A DNA stretch of 64,000 bases from Saccharospirillum sp. (lineage in GTDB: Bacteria > Pseudomonadota > Gammaproteobacteria > Pseudomonadales > Natronospirillaceae): positions 186,001 to 250,000 of the forward strand of contig JAGYIL010000001.1 in assembly GCA_018402545.1 (NCBI GenBank). The letters run 5' to 3'. Positions within the stretch are counted from its first letter, which is position 1, and the number at the start of each line of letters is the position of its first letter. The notes below the pieces were generated by a model. It was not told the DNA's origin. It worked only from the letters and a program-made list of their open reading frames with translations, and searched no databases. The position numbers and the translations under genes were made by a program. Positions 25,511 to 35,766 of the stretch are shown here, in pieces.

Positions 25511-26389
25511 CTACTGGTGTTGGGAGCGGTATTCAGAGGGGCTGATACCCGCTTCATGTCGAAAGCGGTTGCTGAAGTGACTGCTCGATCCAAAGCCACA
25601 GCGCAGCGCAATCTCGGTCATCGTCAGTGGTGTCCCGGCGAGCAGGTGACGGGCCTGGCTTAGGCGACGGTGCAGCAGGTAGCGGTGGGGTGGGTAGCCT
25701 GTGGCCTGTTTGAACATGCGGGCAAAGTGAAAGTCACTCAGCCCGGTTACCCCGGCCATATCGGCCAGGGTGACGGGCTGGTTAAGGTGCTGTTCGATGT
25801 ATTCTACGACCCGTTTCAACTGCCAGGCCGGTAACCCGCCGGTTGGGCGCAGGGTTGGAAGGCGGCGCTGGCTGTAGTGGCGCAGAGTGTGTATCAGCGC
25901 CGTTTGGGTGGCGGAATCCAGTGCCAGTTGGTCCAGAGGGTCTTGCCAGTTACTCTGACTGAGGGTGGTGCAAAACAGCTGGGTGAGCAGGGCATCCTGG
26001 GCGAAGTCGATTTCATCGAGCTGTACACTTCGGCCATCCTTATCCCATACCTGCTCGATCAACTGGCTCAGGTGAGCGTCGCTGAAATAGAAGTGCAGTA
26101 GTGAGATAGGTCCGAGCACGTCCCAGTTGGTGGTCAGGCTGGCGGGCATCAGGCACACGCTGTTGCTGCTCTGGCTGCCCACGGTGCGCGACCCCTGTCG
26201 GCGCAGCGAGTTCTCAGCGCCGTTCAGGTAAACGCTTAATGTATGGTGGTTGGACTGAATGTTCTCAATTCGGTCGTCATGATTGCTCCAGCGCGCCAGC
26301 GCCATGCCGTTTTTCAGCCGGGTACTGCCCACCAGACGAGCTTGCGTCTGTTTCATTCTGGGGTAATGGGTGAGTGTATCGGCAGACAT
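25511..26389 (-). CDS. AraC family transcriptional regulator
   Basis: The 292-residue protein carries a C-terminal double helix-turn-helix of the AraC/XylS type (about 190-290; LADMAGVTGLSDFHFARMFK and EIALRCGFGSSSHFSNRFR followed by GISPSEYR). The N-terminal half is a ligand-binding domain. The ATG at 26389 is preceded by GAGGAG; an upstream in-frame TTG is unlikely. It is divergent from the EamA-family exporter at 26559, which it probably controls. Confidence 0.9.
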   Translation of the reverse strand: MSADTLTHYPRMKQTQARLVGSTRLKNGMALARWSNHDDRIENIQSNHHTLSVYLNGAENSLRRQGSRTVGSQSSNSVCLMPASLTTNWDVLGPISLLHFYFSDAHLSQLIEQVWDKDGRSVQLDEIDFAQDALLTQLFCTTLSQSNWQDPLDQLALDSATQTALIHTLRHYSQRRLPTLRPTGGLPAWQLKRVVEYIEQHLNQPVTLADMAGVTGLSDFHFARMFKQATGYPPHRYLLHRRLSQARHLLAGTPLTMTEIALRCGFGSSSHFSNRFRHEAGISPSEYRSQHQ

Positions 26390-26558
26390 GGTGTGGCTCC
26401 TCGGAACTGGGTTAACAGCACTCAGGCCCGGTAGGAATTTCAATCTGACGACTCACATAACCGCAAGAACAGGCAAAGTGGCGCAAGTGCCTGAAAGCCA
26501 GCGATTACCGGTAGGGTGATACTGTGGTTAACGCTTATCACTGTGAGAACGGCCCACC

Positions 26559-27479
26559 ATGAATAGCCTTTTATACATCTCGACGGTTCTGATCTGGGGT
26601 TCAACCTGGCTGGCCATTGCCTGGCAAGTGGGCGATGTGGCCGTGCCGGTCTCCGTCTTCTACCGCTTTCTTATTGCCGCTCTGTTATTGCTGGCCGGGC
26701 TTACGGTGTTTCGCCGCCGCCAGGCGCTGGGTTTCAGCGACCATCTGTATTGCCTGCTACAGGGTGGTTGCGTTTTTGGGTTGAATTTCTATTGCTTCTA
26801 CACCGCTGCGGCCTACTTGCCCAGCGGGCTAATCGCCATTCTGTTTTCGATGTCGACCCTGTTTAATGCGGTTAACGGCTACCTGTTCTTTCGCACGCCG
26901 GTACCCCGGGTGTTCTATTGGGCGCTGGCGTTAGGCCTGCCGGGCATGGTGTTGATTTTCTGGCAGGATCTGATCGCCGTTGAGGCCACCTGGACCTTGC
27001 TGGGTGCTGTTGGGCTCTCTTTACTGGGTACCTTTGGGTTTTCACTCGGCAACATGGTATCGGTTCGGCATCAGCGGCGCGGGCTGCAAATTAACACGAC
27101 CAATGCCTTCGCCATGTTATACGGGGCCTTGTTCATGGGGTTGATCGCCGTGGTACAGGGGGCGAGTTTTAGCTTGCCAGAAGAGCCCAGGTACCTGGGT
27201 GCACTGGTCTACCTGGCGGTTATCGGGTCTATCGGGGGCTTTGGTGCCTATTTTATGCTGGTTGGCCGTATCGGGGCCGGTAAAGCAGCCTATGCCACCG
27301 TGTTGTTTCCCCTGGTGGCGCTGGTGTTGTCGACGATATTTGAAGGCTACCAGTGGCATGCCAGCGCGCTGATTGGGTTGGCGATGATTGCCAGCGGCAA
27401 TCTGCTGATGTTCAACGCTCATCGCGCTGTGTGGGGGTTGGTATTGGCTCGAACCAGGCGCTCGGAGTGCCCGGGTTAG
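26559..27479 (+). CDS. EamA/DMT family transporter
   Basis: The 306-residue protein has ten hydrophobic segments in two EamA repeats, beginning with the typical TVLIWGSTWLAIAWQVG and ending with GLAMIASGNLLMF. Drug/metabolite transporters of this type mostly export amino acids or other small metabolites. It lies opposite an AraC regulator and is followed 19 bases later by a VOC-family gene, possibly co-transcribed. Confidence 0.88.
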   Translation: MNSLLYISTVLIWGSTWLAIAWQVGDVAVPVSVFYRFLIAALLLLAGLTVFRRRQALGFSDHLYCLLQGGCVFGLNFYCFYTAAAYLPSGLIAILFSMSTLFNAVNGYLFFRTPVPRVFYWALALGLPGMVLIFWQDLIAVEATWTLLGAVGLSLLGTFGFSLGNMVSVRHQRRGLQINTTNAFAMLYGALFMGLIAVVQGASFSLPEEPRYLGALVYLAVIGSIGGFGAYFMLVGRIGAGKAAYATVLFPLVALVLSTIFEGYQWHASALIGLAMIASGNLLMFNAHRAVWGLVLARTRRSECPG

Positions 27480-27498
27480 GGTTTTAGGCGGAGGAAGA

Positions 27499-27894
27499 AT
27501 GAAACTCCTGGATCATGTTTCCCTTACTGTAAGACACCTTGAGCAGGTTAGAGCATTTTACATGGAGGTAATGTCAGTGCTGGGTGCAAAAGTGATTTAT
27601 GACGTACCCACCGCCATGGGATTTGGCGAGCGAAATTCGGTGGACGACTATGCTCATACTTACCTCAGTATCCTACAGTCTGCTGAAGCTTGTCCGGATT
27701 CCCGTCGTCACTGGTGTTTCCGGGCATTATCCATTCAACAGGTAAAAGATTTCTATTCCGCAGGAATTGCCACTGGCGGTCAGTGTGCCGGCGCACCAGG
27801 GATTCGAACCTATCATCCGGGCTATTATTCTGCCTTTCTGCTTGATCCGGAAGGTAACAAGATTGAATCTGTTTTCCATGAGGGCGAGTTATAG
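27499..27894 (+). CDS. VOC (glyoxalase/bleomycin resistance) family protein
   Basis: The 131-residue protein starts MKLLDHVSLTVRHLEQVRAFY and ends with LLDPEGNKIESVFHE, the paired beta-alpha-beta-beta-beta motifs of VOC metal-dependent proteins. GGAGGAAG precedes the ATG. It follows the EamA transporter closely. The reaction is not predictable: the family includes lyases, dioxygenases and resistance proteins. Confidence 0.88.
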   Translation: MKLLDHVSLTVRHLEQVRAFYMEVMSVLGAKVIYDVPTAMGFGERNSVDDYAHTYLSILQSAEACPDSRRHWCFRALSIQQVKDFYSAGIATGGQCAGAPGIRTYHPGYYSAFLLDPEGNKIESVFHEGEL

Positions 27895-27973
27895 GTGTAG
27901 TTGGAACCTTATTTAGCAGGCTCCCAAGCCGACTACCCTCACTACAAGAAATCATGCAATTTGCGAGAGCGTC

Positions 27974-28585
27974 ATGAATGAGGGTCAACACCCGAAAAAT
28001 AGCTACAAAGCGTTAAGGGCAATAACGTTTACACTACTAATCGGTGTGCTTCCCTTTCTGCAGGCCTGTACCTGGACCATTATTCCACCAGAGCCCACGG
28101 CGGAACCGGCTATGGTTTACCTTAGCGTTTATGGTCGTCATACCCGGCTAGCGTTGCCGAATGGCGCCGGGCATTACGTTGAGTATGGATTTGGCGACTG
28201 GCGCTTTTACGCTGAAGAGAAGCGCAATCTGTTTGCTGGATTCCAGGCGTTATTCTTTTCCTCTGGTGCAACTTTGTCGCGTCGTGAATTGCCTGAACCC
28301 GGTAGTGCCGACTTGCGTCGCCACTTTTCCAGCGCTCGGACGGAGGCCATTGAAGTGCCGGCACACCTGGCCGATCAGTTGCACGATGACCTGATGCTGG
28401 CCTGGGAGGGTGCCGGGGGTGAACAGATCGATCAGGGCTATCTTTCGTTTCGAAGAGCACCAGAGAATTACAGTCTGTTTAATAATTCCAACCACCAAAC
28501 CGCACGCTGGCTGGAGCAGATGCAATGTGACATTCAGGGGGCGCCGTTCTGGAGTAATTTTGAGGTGGTTTCAAAGCGCGAATAG
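27974..28585 (+). CDS. DUF2459-like lipoprotein
   Basis: The 203-residue product has a signal peptide with a lipobox-like FLQAC (Cys32). It keeps the features of the DUF2459 family: YLSVYGRHTRLALP (a His after the first strand), VEYGFGDWRFY and YSLFNNSNHQTARWL (the conserved Asn-His/Trp region). The family looks like a papain/NlpC-related fold, but no activity is established. The ribosome binding site is weak. Confidence 0.75.
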   Translation: MNEGQHPKNSYKALRAITFTLLIGVLPFLQACTWTIIPPEPTAEPAMVYLSVYGRHTRLALPNGAGHYVEYGFGDWRFYAEEKRNLFAGFQALFFSSGATLSRRELPEPGSADLRRHFSSARTEAIEVPAHLADQLHDDLMLAWEGAGGEQIDQGYLSFRRAPENYSLFNNSNHQTARWLEQMQCDIQGAPFWSNFEVVSKRE

Positions 28586-28658
28586 ACGCTCGTCTGGCAA
28601 CAAGTTATCTCTCTGAAAATACGTTAGCATAGCGAAACACTCACACTCAGGGTTATCG

Positions 28659-29603
28659 ATGAATGTTCTATTTGCGGCCCCGGAAAACGCCTGGGGCGGG
28701 ATTTTGCATCGCTTCCGCACAGCACTGCCCGATGTCACTTTCACCGCCGGTGGGCTTAATCCGAAAAGCCTCGCCGGGTACGAGGTGGTGATTCCCACCA
28801 TGAGTCGTATCGATGCCGGGCTGTTGCAAACCGCAGATCGGTTGCAACTGATTCAACAGATTGGCGCCGGCCTGGAAGGGGTGGATCTGGAAGCGGCAAA
28901 AGCCAAAGGCATAGCGGTCGCCAATGTACCGACCGATGTGTCGGGCAATGCCGATTCGGTGGCGGAAATGGTGATCTATTTTATGCTGGCGCTGATGCGG
29001 CGCACGGCGGAGCACCCTGAACAGCGCCAGAGAAAACAGTTGGGTGTGCCCGTTGGCCGCAGCCTGATGGGCGCGACGGTGGGCATTGTCGGGTTCGGCG
29101 CGATAGGGCAGGCGGTCAGCCGTCGACTGAGTGGTTTTGGGGTGCGACAGGTAGCGATCAAGCGCGAGCCTGATTCTGCTCTGGCGTCGGAATTTGGACT
29201 GGACTGGCTCGGTAGCCCGGATGAGCTGTCGGTACTGCTCGAAGAGTCCGATCTGGTGGTGCTAACCCTACCTGATACCGGACAGACGCATCAGTTGTTC
29301 AATGCCGATCGGTTTCGCCAGATGAAACCCGGCAGTTATCTGATCAATGTCGGTCGCGGTGGGCTGGTCGAGCGCGAGGCATTGCAGGCCGCTCTTACAG
29401 GTGGCCATCTGGCCGGCGCAGCGCTGGATGTGTTCTGGCAGGAACCGCCTGATCCGGACGACCCGATCTTCACATTGAACCTGCTGACCTCGCCGCATGT
29501 TGCCGGCTTAAGTGACCGGTCGGTCGAGGGCATTATGCAGGGCGCGGCCGATAACATTCAGCGGTTAATGGCGGGCGAAGCGTTACAGCATCGTCGGGTT
29601 TAG
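28659..29603 (+). CDS. D-isomer-specific 2-hydroxyacid dehydrogenase
   Basis: The 314-residue protein has the NAD-binding domain of this family: GATVGIVGFGAIGQAVSRRL (dinucleotide-binding glycine loop) and the INVGRGGLVEREAL strand with its arginine. The C-terminal catalytic part runs through LLTSPHVAGLS (active-site His). Enzymes of this type reduce 2-keto acids such as hydroxypyruvate or glyoxylate, or oxidise D-2-hydroxyacids. Its last four bases overlap the stop of the convergent gene. Confidence 0.9.
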   Translation: MNVLFAAPENAWGGILHRFRTALPDVTFTAGGLNPKSLAGYEVVIPTMSRIDAGLLQTADRLQLIQQIGAGLEGVDLEAAKAKGIAVANVPTDVSGNADSVAEMVIYFMLALMRRTAEHPEQRQRKQLGVPVGRSLMGATVGIVGFGAIGQAVSRRLSGFGVRQVAIKREPDSALASEFGLDWLGSPDELSVLLEESDLVVLTLPDTGQTHQLFNADRFRQMKPGSYLINVGRGGLVEREALQAALTGGHLAGAALDVFWQEPPDPDDPIFTLNLLTSPHVAGLSDRSVEGIMQGAADNIQRLMAGEALQHRRV

Positions 29604-30511
29604 TCCGTAACGAAATGAGGGCTGGCGGTATCTGGCCGGCAAAGCGTCTTTATTTCCCGAACCATACCTTCTGGCAGACTGAAATGCTGATTCAGCAGGG
29701 ACAAAATAGCCAGTGCCGACGGCCGATTGTTGAGATACCCCTGCATCATATCCGGCAAGAGCGGGCCAAGCTCCGGCAGTCGCTGCTCCAGCCTGCGCTC
29801 GGGGTTGAAAGGGTCCTGCTCCTTGTCTGTATTGGCCGATGACTGATCAAACAGATTGATTACCCGGTCGACCGCAAAGGATTGAATAAAACGCATGGCA
29901 GACAAATGCTCTCCCCGGTGATCCCGCATCAATCCGACATAGAGGTTGGTCAGCGCCTCGCCAATCAGCCAGTCGGTTTCCTTGTCGTTTAGTGCCGGGG
30001 GCGACACCTTGGGAATGGCAATGGCCGGGTCTACTCCCTCGGCTTTCCAGACGATGGACCCTGGCGTATAGACAGCGGTGTCCATTTCGGGTTCTTCAAA
30101 GACGGCAAATTCACAGAAAATGCCATCGGCGTACAGCAGCTTGAAGCCGTCCGGCGTATTCTGAAAGCAATAGGCCACCGGGGCTATGTCGCTCAGCCAG
30201 GACAGATCGTTCAGAAAGGACTGCTTTGAACCTGCTTGCACAACGGCAAAAAAGTCCAAGTCGGAATAGGCATCCAGCCGGTCGCGGGCTTGCCCGACCG
30301 AACCCAACCCAAGCAGGGCTCGTGCCCGGGGTCTGAGTGAAAGCGACTGTCCGATGGCTGAAAGCCGGTCAAGCAGGGTTTCCGGGTGATTCACTGTCTG
30401 AATACTCTGTGCAGGTTCCGCCACATGGCTATTGGTCAATATATCGACTCTGATCCGCTCAGACAGGTTGAATTCGCCCTGGGGTGTAGTAGGCGAAGCG
30501 CAGTCAGACAT
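29600..30511 (-). CDS. Nucleotidyltransferase-fold protein
   Basis: The 303-residue protein contains LGLGSVGQARDRLDAYSDLDFF: Gly70-Ser71 followed by Asp84-x-Asp86, the metal-binding pattern of the DNA polymerase beta-like nucleotidyltransferases. This group includes aminoglycoside and lincosamide adenylyltransferases as well as many uncharacterised housekeeping members. A helical C-terminal domain follows. The ATG at 30511 is preferred over an in-frame codon at 30589, which would overlap the opposite promoter. Whether it modifies an antibiotic cannot be judged from sequence. Confidence 0.72.
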   Translation of the reverse strand: MSDCASPTTPQGEFNLSERIRVDILTNSHVAEPAQSIQTVNHPETLLDRLSAIGQSLSLRPRARALLGLGSVGQARDRLDAYSDLDFFAVVQAGSKQSFLNDLSWLSDIAPVAYCFQNTPDGFKLLYADGIFCEFAVFEEPEMDTAVYTPGSIVWKAEGVDPAIAIPKVSPPALNDKETDWLIGEALTNLYVGLMRDHRGEHLSAMRFIQSFAVDRVINLFDQSSANTDKEQDPFNPERRLEQRLPELGPLLPDMMQGYLNNRPSALAILSLLNQHFSLPEGMVREIKTLCRPDTASPHFVTD

Positions 30512-30619
30512 AGACCACAATACTGTATAAACTACTGGTTGACAGGGCCGTGGAAAAGTGGTCTTGTAATGTTGAATGTGCAGTGCCATCCCCAGATAAG
30601 GCCAGATAAGGAAAGCACC

Positions 30620-30976
30620 ATGAAAGCAACCGGAAAGATCAATTACCTCGAAATGCCCTCGCGTGACATCGAAGCAACCAAGCGCTTTTTTGCAGCAGCC
30701 TTCGGGTGGTCTTTTGTGGATTACGGGCCCGACTACGTCGCCCTTGAAAATGCGGGGCTGGATGGCGGTTTTTTCAAGTCCGAACAGGTGGCAACAACCG
30801 CCAACGGCAGTGTTTTGGTGGTGCTATACAGCGCTGCTTTGACGGACACACTGGCGCAGGTTAAAGCGGCCGGTGGCACCATAGTGCAGGATATTTTCGA
30901 GTTCCCCGGTGGCCGGCGCTTTCATTTTACCGACCCCAGTGGCAATGAATTTGCGGTGTGGTCAGAGGCCCTTTAG
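30620..30976 (+). CDS. VOC family protein
   Basis: The 118-residue protein starts MKATGKINYLEMPSRDIEATKRFFAAAFGW and ends FHFTDPSGNEFAVWSE, the typical small VOC/glyoxalase-like fold close to the PhnB/YetH group. AAGGAAAG precedes the ATG. Single gene, divergent from the nucleotidyltransferase-fold gene. Activity unknown. Confidence 0.88.
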   Translation: MKATGKINYLEMPSRDIEATKRFFAAAFGWSFVDYGPDYVALENAGLDGGFFKSEQVATTANGSVLVVLYSAALTDTLAQVKAAGGTIVQDIFEFPGGRRFHFTDPSGNEFAVWSEAL

Positions 30977-30997
30977 GGCATCACAAACCTGAGGCCT

Positions 30998-31025
30998 CTT
31001 TCCCTGCCTGAATAGGCCGGGAAAG
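30998..31025. terminator. Bidirectional hairpin between convergent genes
   Basis: CTTTCCC (30998-31004) and GGGAAAG (31019-31025) pair, with an inner GCC/GGC extension. It sits between the VOC gene and the convergent lipoprotein gene and can serve both directions. Confidence 0.6.
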
Positions 31026-31038
31026 GAGTAAGGCGAAA

Positions 31039-32862
31039 TCAGATCGCGCTATAGGGAATGAAGTCGGATTTCAGCTCGACCCCCTGGTCGTCAACCGCCT
31101 CGATCAGAATGTAGAAAATGTCATCCGCAACCGTCGTTAGACCACTGGTTAATGTGCCGCTTGTAATACCTGGGTCCAACTCCGCAAGCAGGGTCGGCTC
31201 CTGCGCATTGAGCATGTCTTCCCAGCTGATATATGACATCTTCAGTTGAACGTTTTCTGCATCGCCAGGGAATTCTGCGGTAACACTAAAGCTGTAGTCT
31301 TCCCCGATCACCAAAGGCAAGCCAGGAACCGGGCTGACGTCGCTGAGTTGAAGGTCGTCCTCGTCGTCTGTGTAATCGTCTTCGCCACCTGTCCAGCGTG
31401 GGAAGGTACCGGTTTGGTTGATGATGCGTACTTCATCAACCAGCCAGCCACGAAAGCCATTATAGAGTTCATCGACCGTATCGAATTCCAACCTGAGTCG
31501 GATCTGATCTCCGGCGAACTCGCTGATGTCGATGGGCTCCTGCCACAGCCAGGCAGGGGCCTTGTTGTAGCCGCGGTTACTGTAGGGCAGTGGCGCGCGG
31601 TCTGCCTGACCGATCGGGTCAGACAGCGGGTTAAGTCTGGCCAGTGTGGACCAGGTATCGCCATTATCGGTGCTGATCTGAACGGACATCAGATCAAACC
31701 CTTCGTTGTTGGGGTTAACCGATTCTATCTCCCACCAGTTGCGGAAGGTCACTGACAATGGGCTGCTGGCTGAGGTCAGGTCAATCAGGGGTGAAACAAT
31801 GGCGCCGGCATTGGGTTCGTCTGAAGTGCCGCCATCAAGGGTGATTCCGCCACCGGTAACTTCCGCGGTTCCGATAAAATTTCCTCTCCCGGCCGCCGGG
31901 GCATTGCCAGGCTGACCATACCAGCACGCCCGGGTTGTCCCCGGGTTGGGAATGGCGCCCTGGCTCTGATCATCCGGCGCCAGTTTGACCAGGTTATCCT
32001 CAAGCGCCTGGTTGCGAATGCCCTGGTTTGCGTCGTGGCTGTGCCACAAATTCAGAACCCCGCCATCAACCGAATCGCTGGTCCAGGCACCGCAGGTTGC
32101 ACCGGATGCAAGCTGGCTGAACGTTTCCCGGTAGAGAACATCGGCCGAGGCACTGCCCTGAACCAGGCCGTGATTGAAGCCGGTGACCGCGCCGGTACCC
32201 AGGATATCCAGGTTGGTGATGACCAGTGGTGAAAAGTCGTCATGCGTCACGCGCAAGACGGCGTTGTCGAGCGAAGACACGATGGCCAGACCGACGTTGA
32301 CGATCAGGCTGTAATGTCCATTCTCATCACTAATGGCCGTTGCGATGGCACCGTTAGAAGCAGCACCAGCCGAGAGTTCTATCTGGGCACCTTCAACCGG
32401 GCCCTTGCTGTCGTAAATGATGCCGTTGAACGATGCGAAAAACCCATCGCCCTCTACTGAGGTGAGGGTGTTGTCTTCATTGAGCAACACCGGCATGGCT
32501 ATAGCGGCAACCGGATTGGTGTTGTTGATGCCGACTTTAACGCTGAGTGCGGTGTCGTCACCTTCAATGTCGATGCTGAGCCTATAATTGCCTGCGCTCA
32601 GAAAGGGGATGGTAACCGAGCCAGTGGCGTCGGTGGTATATACCCCACCGGATAGCGTATTGGCGGACCGTTCAGAGTCATCGGCTTCGATAGTAAACGA
32701 GACATTCGCCAGTGGCTGGCCGGTGACATCCAGCAGCGTCAGTCGTTCGAGTTCGACGGTGGTTGGTTCAAAAGCAGCGTCTGAGTTGGTATCGGAATCG
32801 CTGGAGCTGTTGCAGCCAAATAACGCCAGACACAGTAGGACTAGGGGAATCACTTTATGCAC
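31039..32862 (-). CDS. Secreted lipoprotein with carboxypeptidase-regulatory-like and MAM/jelly-roll-like domains
   Basis: The 607-residue product begins at a GTG after GGAG; the signal peptide has lipobox LFGC (Cys17). Two carboxypeptidase-regulatory-like beta domains follow (about 35-110 and 140-215; GQPLANVSFTIEADD and GPVEGAQIELSAG). A jelly-roll domain like the immune-inhibitor-A/MAM type covers about 240-480 (LSVTFRNWWEIES, MSVQISTDNGDTWSTL, FRGWLVDEVRI). The end is an Ig-like segment. No catalytic motif is evident. It may bind carbohydrate or protein at the cell surface; it is divergent from the mannoside operon. Confidence 0.78.
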   Translation of the reverse strand: MHKVIPLVLLCLALFGCNSSSDSDTNSDAAFEPTTVELERLTLLDVTGQPLANVSFTIEADDSERSANTLSGGVYTTDATGSVTIPFLSAGNYRLSIDIEGDDTALSVKVGINNTNPVAAIAMPVLLNEDNTLTSVEGDGFFASFNGIIYDSKGPVEGAQIELSAGAASNGAIATAISDENGHYSLIVNVGLAIVSSLDNAVLRVTHDDFSPLVITNLDILGTGAVTGFNHGLVQGSASADVLYRETFSQLASGATCGAWTSDSVDGGVLNLWHSHDANQGIRNQALEDNLVKLAPDDQSQGAIPNPGTTRACWYGQPGNAPAAGRGNFIGTAEVTGGGITLDGGTSDEPNAGAIVSPLIDLTSASSPLSVTFRNWWEIESVNPNNEGFDLMSVQISTDNGDTWSTLARLNPLSDPIGQADRAPLPYSNRGYNKAPAWLWQEPIDISEFAGDQIRLRLEFDTVDELYNGFRGWLVDEVRIINQTGTFPRWTGGEDDYTDDEDDLQLSDVSPVPGLPLVIGEDYSFSVTAEFPGDAENVQLKMSYISWEDMLNAQEPTLLAELDPGITSGTLTSGLTTVADDIFYILIEAVDDQGVELKSDFIPYSAI

Positions 32863-33252
32863 GATGTGCGCTCCATGTAGATGGTTCAATCCTTTCAGGA
32901 TTGGCGATTCTATAGAGGGGTAGAGGCTCGTGGGAAGCACCCTGATTCAGTTACATGATGTTGATCACAGTTTTAGTAATGACTGGGTGCTGTAAGTGGC
33001 TCAGTTTGGGCATGCGGACGTGTCACCGATGATCGTTCGCTGTTCCAATAGTGGTTTAATTGCAACGTTATGGTTTTTCTCTGTCTGTATGGTAATTAAC
33101 TTTGTCGGCAAATAGACGGTAATTGTGTATTTTAATAGCTTTTTATAGCTAATATATACCACTCCGAGATCGGCTTGTCTGAAAATCGTAACGTTGTCAT
33201 TTTGGCGGTTGCCTGAGTAGAATGACGGTTTCAGCTCAACCGGAGGCAGCCC
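32863..33252. other. AT-rich divergent promoter region of lipoprotein and mannosidase genes
   Basis: These 390 bases are AT-rich at 33070-33170 and contain no gene. Two inverted copies of CAACGTTA (33063-33070 and, in reverse complement, 33189-33196) flank the AT-rich part. Confidence 0.55.
33063..33196. promoter_or_regulatory. Pair of AACGTT-centred candidate LacI-family sites
   Basis: The octamer CAACGTTA occurs at 33063-33070 and inverted at 33189-33196, both centred on the palindrome AACGTT with the central CG usual for LacI-family operators. A LacI-type regulator is encoded in the operon just downstream. The match is short, so this is a suggestion only. Confidence 0.3.
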
Positions 33253-35739
33253 GTGCCCACCACGACCCTATGTCTCAAAGATCAGTGGCAACTGTTTCGC
33301 GAAGACGCACCGCGACATCGTTACGACGTTAATGTCCCGGTCGATGTGCACCAAGTGCTGTTGCAAGCCGGTGATCTGCCAGACCCGTTTTACCGGGATA
33401 ACGAAGCCCGGGTGCAGTGGGTACATCAGCAAACCTGGGTACTGGAACGAACCTTCGACTTGTCGGAGGCTAACCTTGCCCGGGACATAACACTGCAACT
33501 GGAGTATCTGGACACTCACGCTACCGTTACCTTGAACGACAAGCCGGTGGCGACGCTGTCGAACCTGTTTCGGCGGTTTTACCTGAACATCAAACCCCTG
33601 GCCCGGGTCGGCGAAAACCGCCTGCGCATCACCTTGCACGATGCCGCCAAGCTGGGTGCCGAGCGGGCTGCACAACTGCCGTTCCCGGTGCCCTACAGTG
33701 AATCGAACAACCAGATTCCGCACATGAACACAGTGCGCAAAACCCAGTGCGACGCCGGCTGGGACTGGGGGATCTGTCTGATGTCGACCGGGTTCTACAC
33801 CGCGCCACTGATTCAAGTCCATTCAGATCGCCTGCTGGATACCGTTCGGGTCACCCAGCATCACCAGCCCGGCGAGGCGCGGTTGGAGGTCACGGTCGAT
33901 ACCCTTGGTGCTGCACAAACCGAGCAACGACTTCACTTGGGGCTGCCCGGCGCAGAACCGGTTGAATTAACCCTAATGCCTGGTCAGAACCAGGGACGGG
34001 CCGAACTGGTCGTGGCCAATCCGGCGCTCTGGTGGCCCAATGGCTATGGTGATCAGCCTCTGTATCGTTTGGCGGTTGAGATGGACGGCCAGCTCTGGCA
34101 GCGCGACATTGGCCTGCGTGACCTGCACTGGGACCTGAGCGCCGATGAGGCGGGTAACCGCATGGTGGTTGTGGTCAACGGCGTCGAAATATTCGCCAAA
34201 GGCGCCAACTGGATACCGGCCGATGCCTTCCCGGCACGCCACACGCCCGAGCGCTATCAGCACCTGCTCGAAGCTTCAGCCGCGGCGCACTTCAACATGA
34301 TCCGCGTCTGGGGCGGCGGCCTGTACGAGCACGATGCCTTTTATGAAACTTGCGAACGCCTGGGTTTGCTGGTGTGGCAGGACCTGATGTTTGCCTGCTC
34401 GCTGTACCCGAGTACCCCGGCTTTTCTGGACGACGTTACTCCCGAAGTCGACTGGCAGGTGCGGCGCCTGCAAAGCCACGGCTGCATTGCCATCTGGTGT
34501 GGCGATAACGAAGTGATCGGCGCCATCAACTGGTACGAAACCTCACGCAACAACCGCGAAAAATACCTGGTCAATTACGACCGGCTGAACCGGGTGCTGG
34601 ACGACACCGTGCAACGCGCCGACCCGAGCCGGGTGTTCTGGCCCAGTTCACCCTGCAACGGCGAGCTGGATTTTGGCGACGCCTGGCACGATGACAATAA
34701 AGGCGATATTCATTACTGGGATGTCTGGCACTCGGGCAAATCCTTTTCCGCCTACTACGACATCAAACCGCGTTTCTGCAGCGAATTTGGCTATCAGTCC
34801 TTCCCGTCGAAGGGCGTTATCGAATCCTTCACTGAACCCGACGATCGCAACGTCACCAGCCCGGTGATGGAGGTGCATCAGAAAAACCCGGCCGGGAACG
34901 CCAAAATCGTCGAGATGTTCACTCGTTATTTTCGCTTCCCGATGGGCTTCGACCAGTTCCTGTATCTAAGCCAGGTGCAACAGGCCATCGCGATGAAAAC
35001 CGCCATCGAATACTGGCGCACGCTGCGCCCGCATTGCATGGGCACCCTCTACTGGCAGCTAAACGACAACTGGCCGGTGGCCTCCTGGAGCAGCCTGGAA
35101 TACGGCGGCGGCTGGAAGCAGATGCACTACCACGCCCGGCGTTTTTACCAGCCGGTGCAATGGTTCTGGATTGGAGAGGGCGCGAAGCAACAATTGATCG
35201 CAGTGAACGACTTGCCAGTGCCGGCCCAACTGAGTGGCCAGTGGCAGATCATCGGGCTGGACGGGAAGGTCGTGCAGACAACGCCGATCAACCAGCGACT
35301 GGAAGCCGGGGAGAGCCTGTGCCTGGCAGAGATAACCGCCGAAGATCCAACCCAAACCTTTGCCGTCGCCCGGGGCGACTATGAGCTTGAGCAAACAACC
35401 GGCGCAACTGCGATTCCCGTTACCAAAGGCCAGTGCGACGCCACCACTTACTTCGCGGTATGGAAGCACCTCGACTTGCCACAGGCAGCGCTGATGATCG
35501 AAACCGGTGAAGACGCAGAAGGCCTCTGGGCAACATTGAGAACCGACGTCCCGGCGCATTACGTCACCCTGGACAGCCCGGGAACCGGACGCTGGAGCGG
35601 TAACAGTTTCACCCTGCTGCCCGGCGAGACCAAAACCCTGCGCTGGCAAGGTCAGCCATTGGGTCGCGATGAACTGTCGGTCTATCACCTGGCAGCAAGC
35701 TACCGGGAAACCATGGGTATGTTGGTGCGTTTGAAATGA
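33253..35739 (+). CDS. Cytoplasmic beta-mannosidase, glycoside hydrolase family 2
   Basis: The 828-residue protein matches GH2 beta-mannosidases throughout: sugar-binding domain ([25 protein letters not shown], broken here by the family's usual spacing), [22 protein letters not shown] and [18 protein letters not shown]. The acid/base is Glu420 (WCGDNE) and the nucleophile Glu511 ([12 protein letters not shown]). No signal peptide is present, so it acts inside the cell on mannobiose or short mannosides. The GTG start follows GGAGG. It heads an operon with a LacI regulator and an AGE-family isomerase, which would convert released mannose to fructose. Confidence 0.94.
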   Translation: MPTTTLCLKDQWQLFREDAPRHRYDVNVPVDVHQVLLQAGDLPDPFYRDNEARVQWVHQQTWVLERTFDLSEANLARDITLQLEYLDTHATVTLNDKPVATLSNLFRRFYLNIKPLARVGENRLRITLHDAAKLGAERAAQLPFPVPYSESNNQIPHMNTVRKTQCDAGWDWGICLMSTGFYTAPLIQVHSDRLLDTVRVTQHHQPGEARLEVTVDTLGAAQTEQRLHLGLPGAEPVELTLMPGQNQGRAELVVANPALWWPNGYGDQPLYRLAVEMDGQLWQRDIGLRDLHWDLSADEAGNRMVVVVNGVEIFAKGANWIPADAFPARHTPERYQHLLEASAAAHFNMIRVWGGGLYEHDAFYETCERLGLLVWQDLMFACSLYPSTPAFLDDVTPEVDWQVRRLQSHGCIAIWCGDNEVIGAINWYETSRNNREKYLVNYDRLNRVLDDTVQRADPSRVFWPSSPCNGELDFGDAWHDDNKGDIHYWDVWHSGKSFSAYYDIKPRFCSEFGYQSFPSKGVIESFTEPDDRNVTSPVMEVHQKNPAGNAKIVEMFTRYFRFPMGFDQFLYLSQVQQAIAMKTAIEYWRTLRPHCMGTLYWQLNDNWPVASWSSLEYGGGWKQMHYHARRFYQPVQWFWIGEGAKQQLIAVNDLPVPAQLSGQWQIIGLDGKVVQTTPINQRLEAGESLCLAEITAEDPTQTFAVARGDYELEQTTGATAIPVTKGQCDATTYFAVWKHLDLPQAALMIETGEDAEGLWATLRTDVPAHYVTLDSPGTGRWSGNSFTLLPGETKTLRWQGQPLGRDELSVYHLAASYRETMGMLVRLK

Positions 35740-35766
35740 TGAGTGTTTCAACAGAGGAAGGGCACC

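Noticed and set aside
27790-27815. GGTTCGAATCC-like tRNA T-arm on the minus strand
   Set aside because: The flanking bases do not pair as a T-stem, no acceptor or anticodon arms can be drawn, and it lies within the VOC coding sequence.
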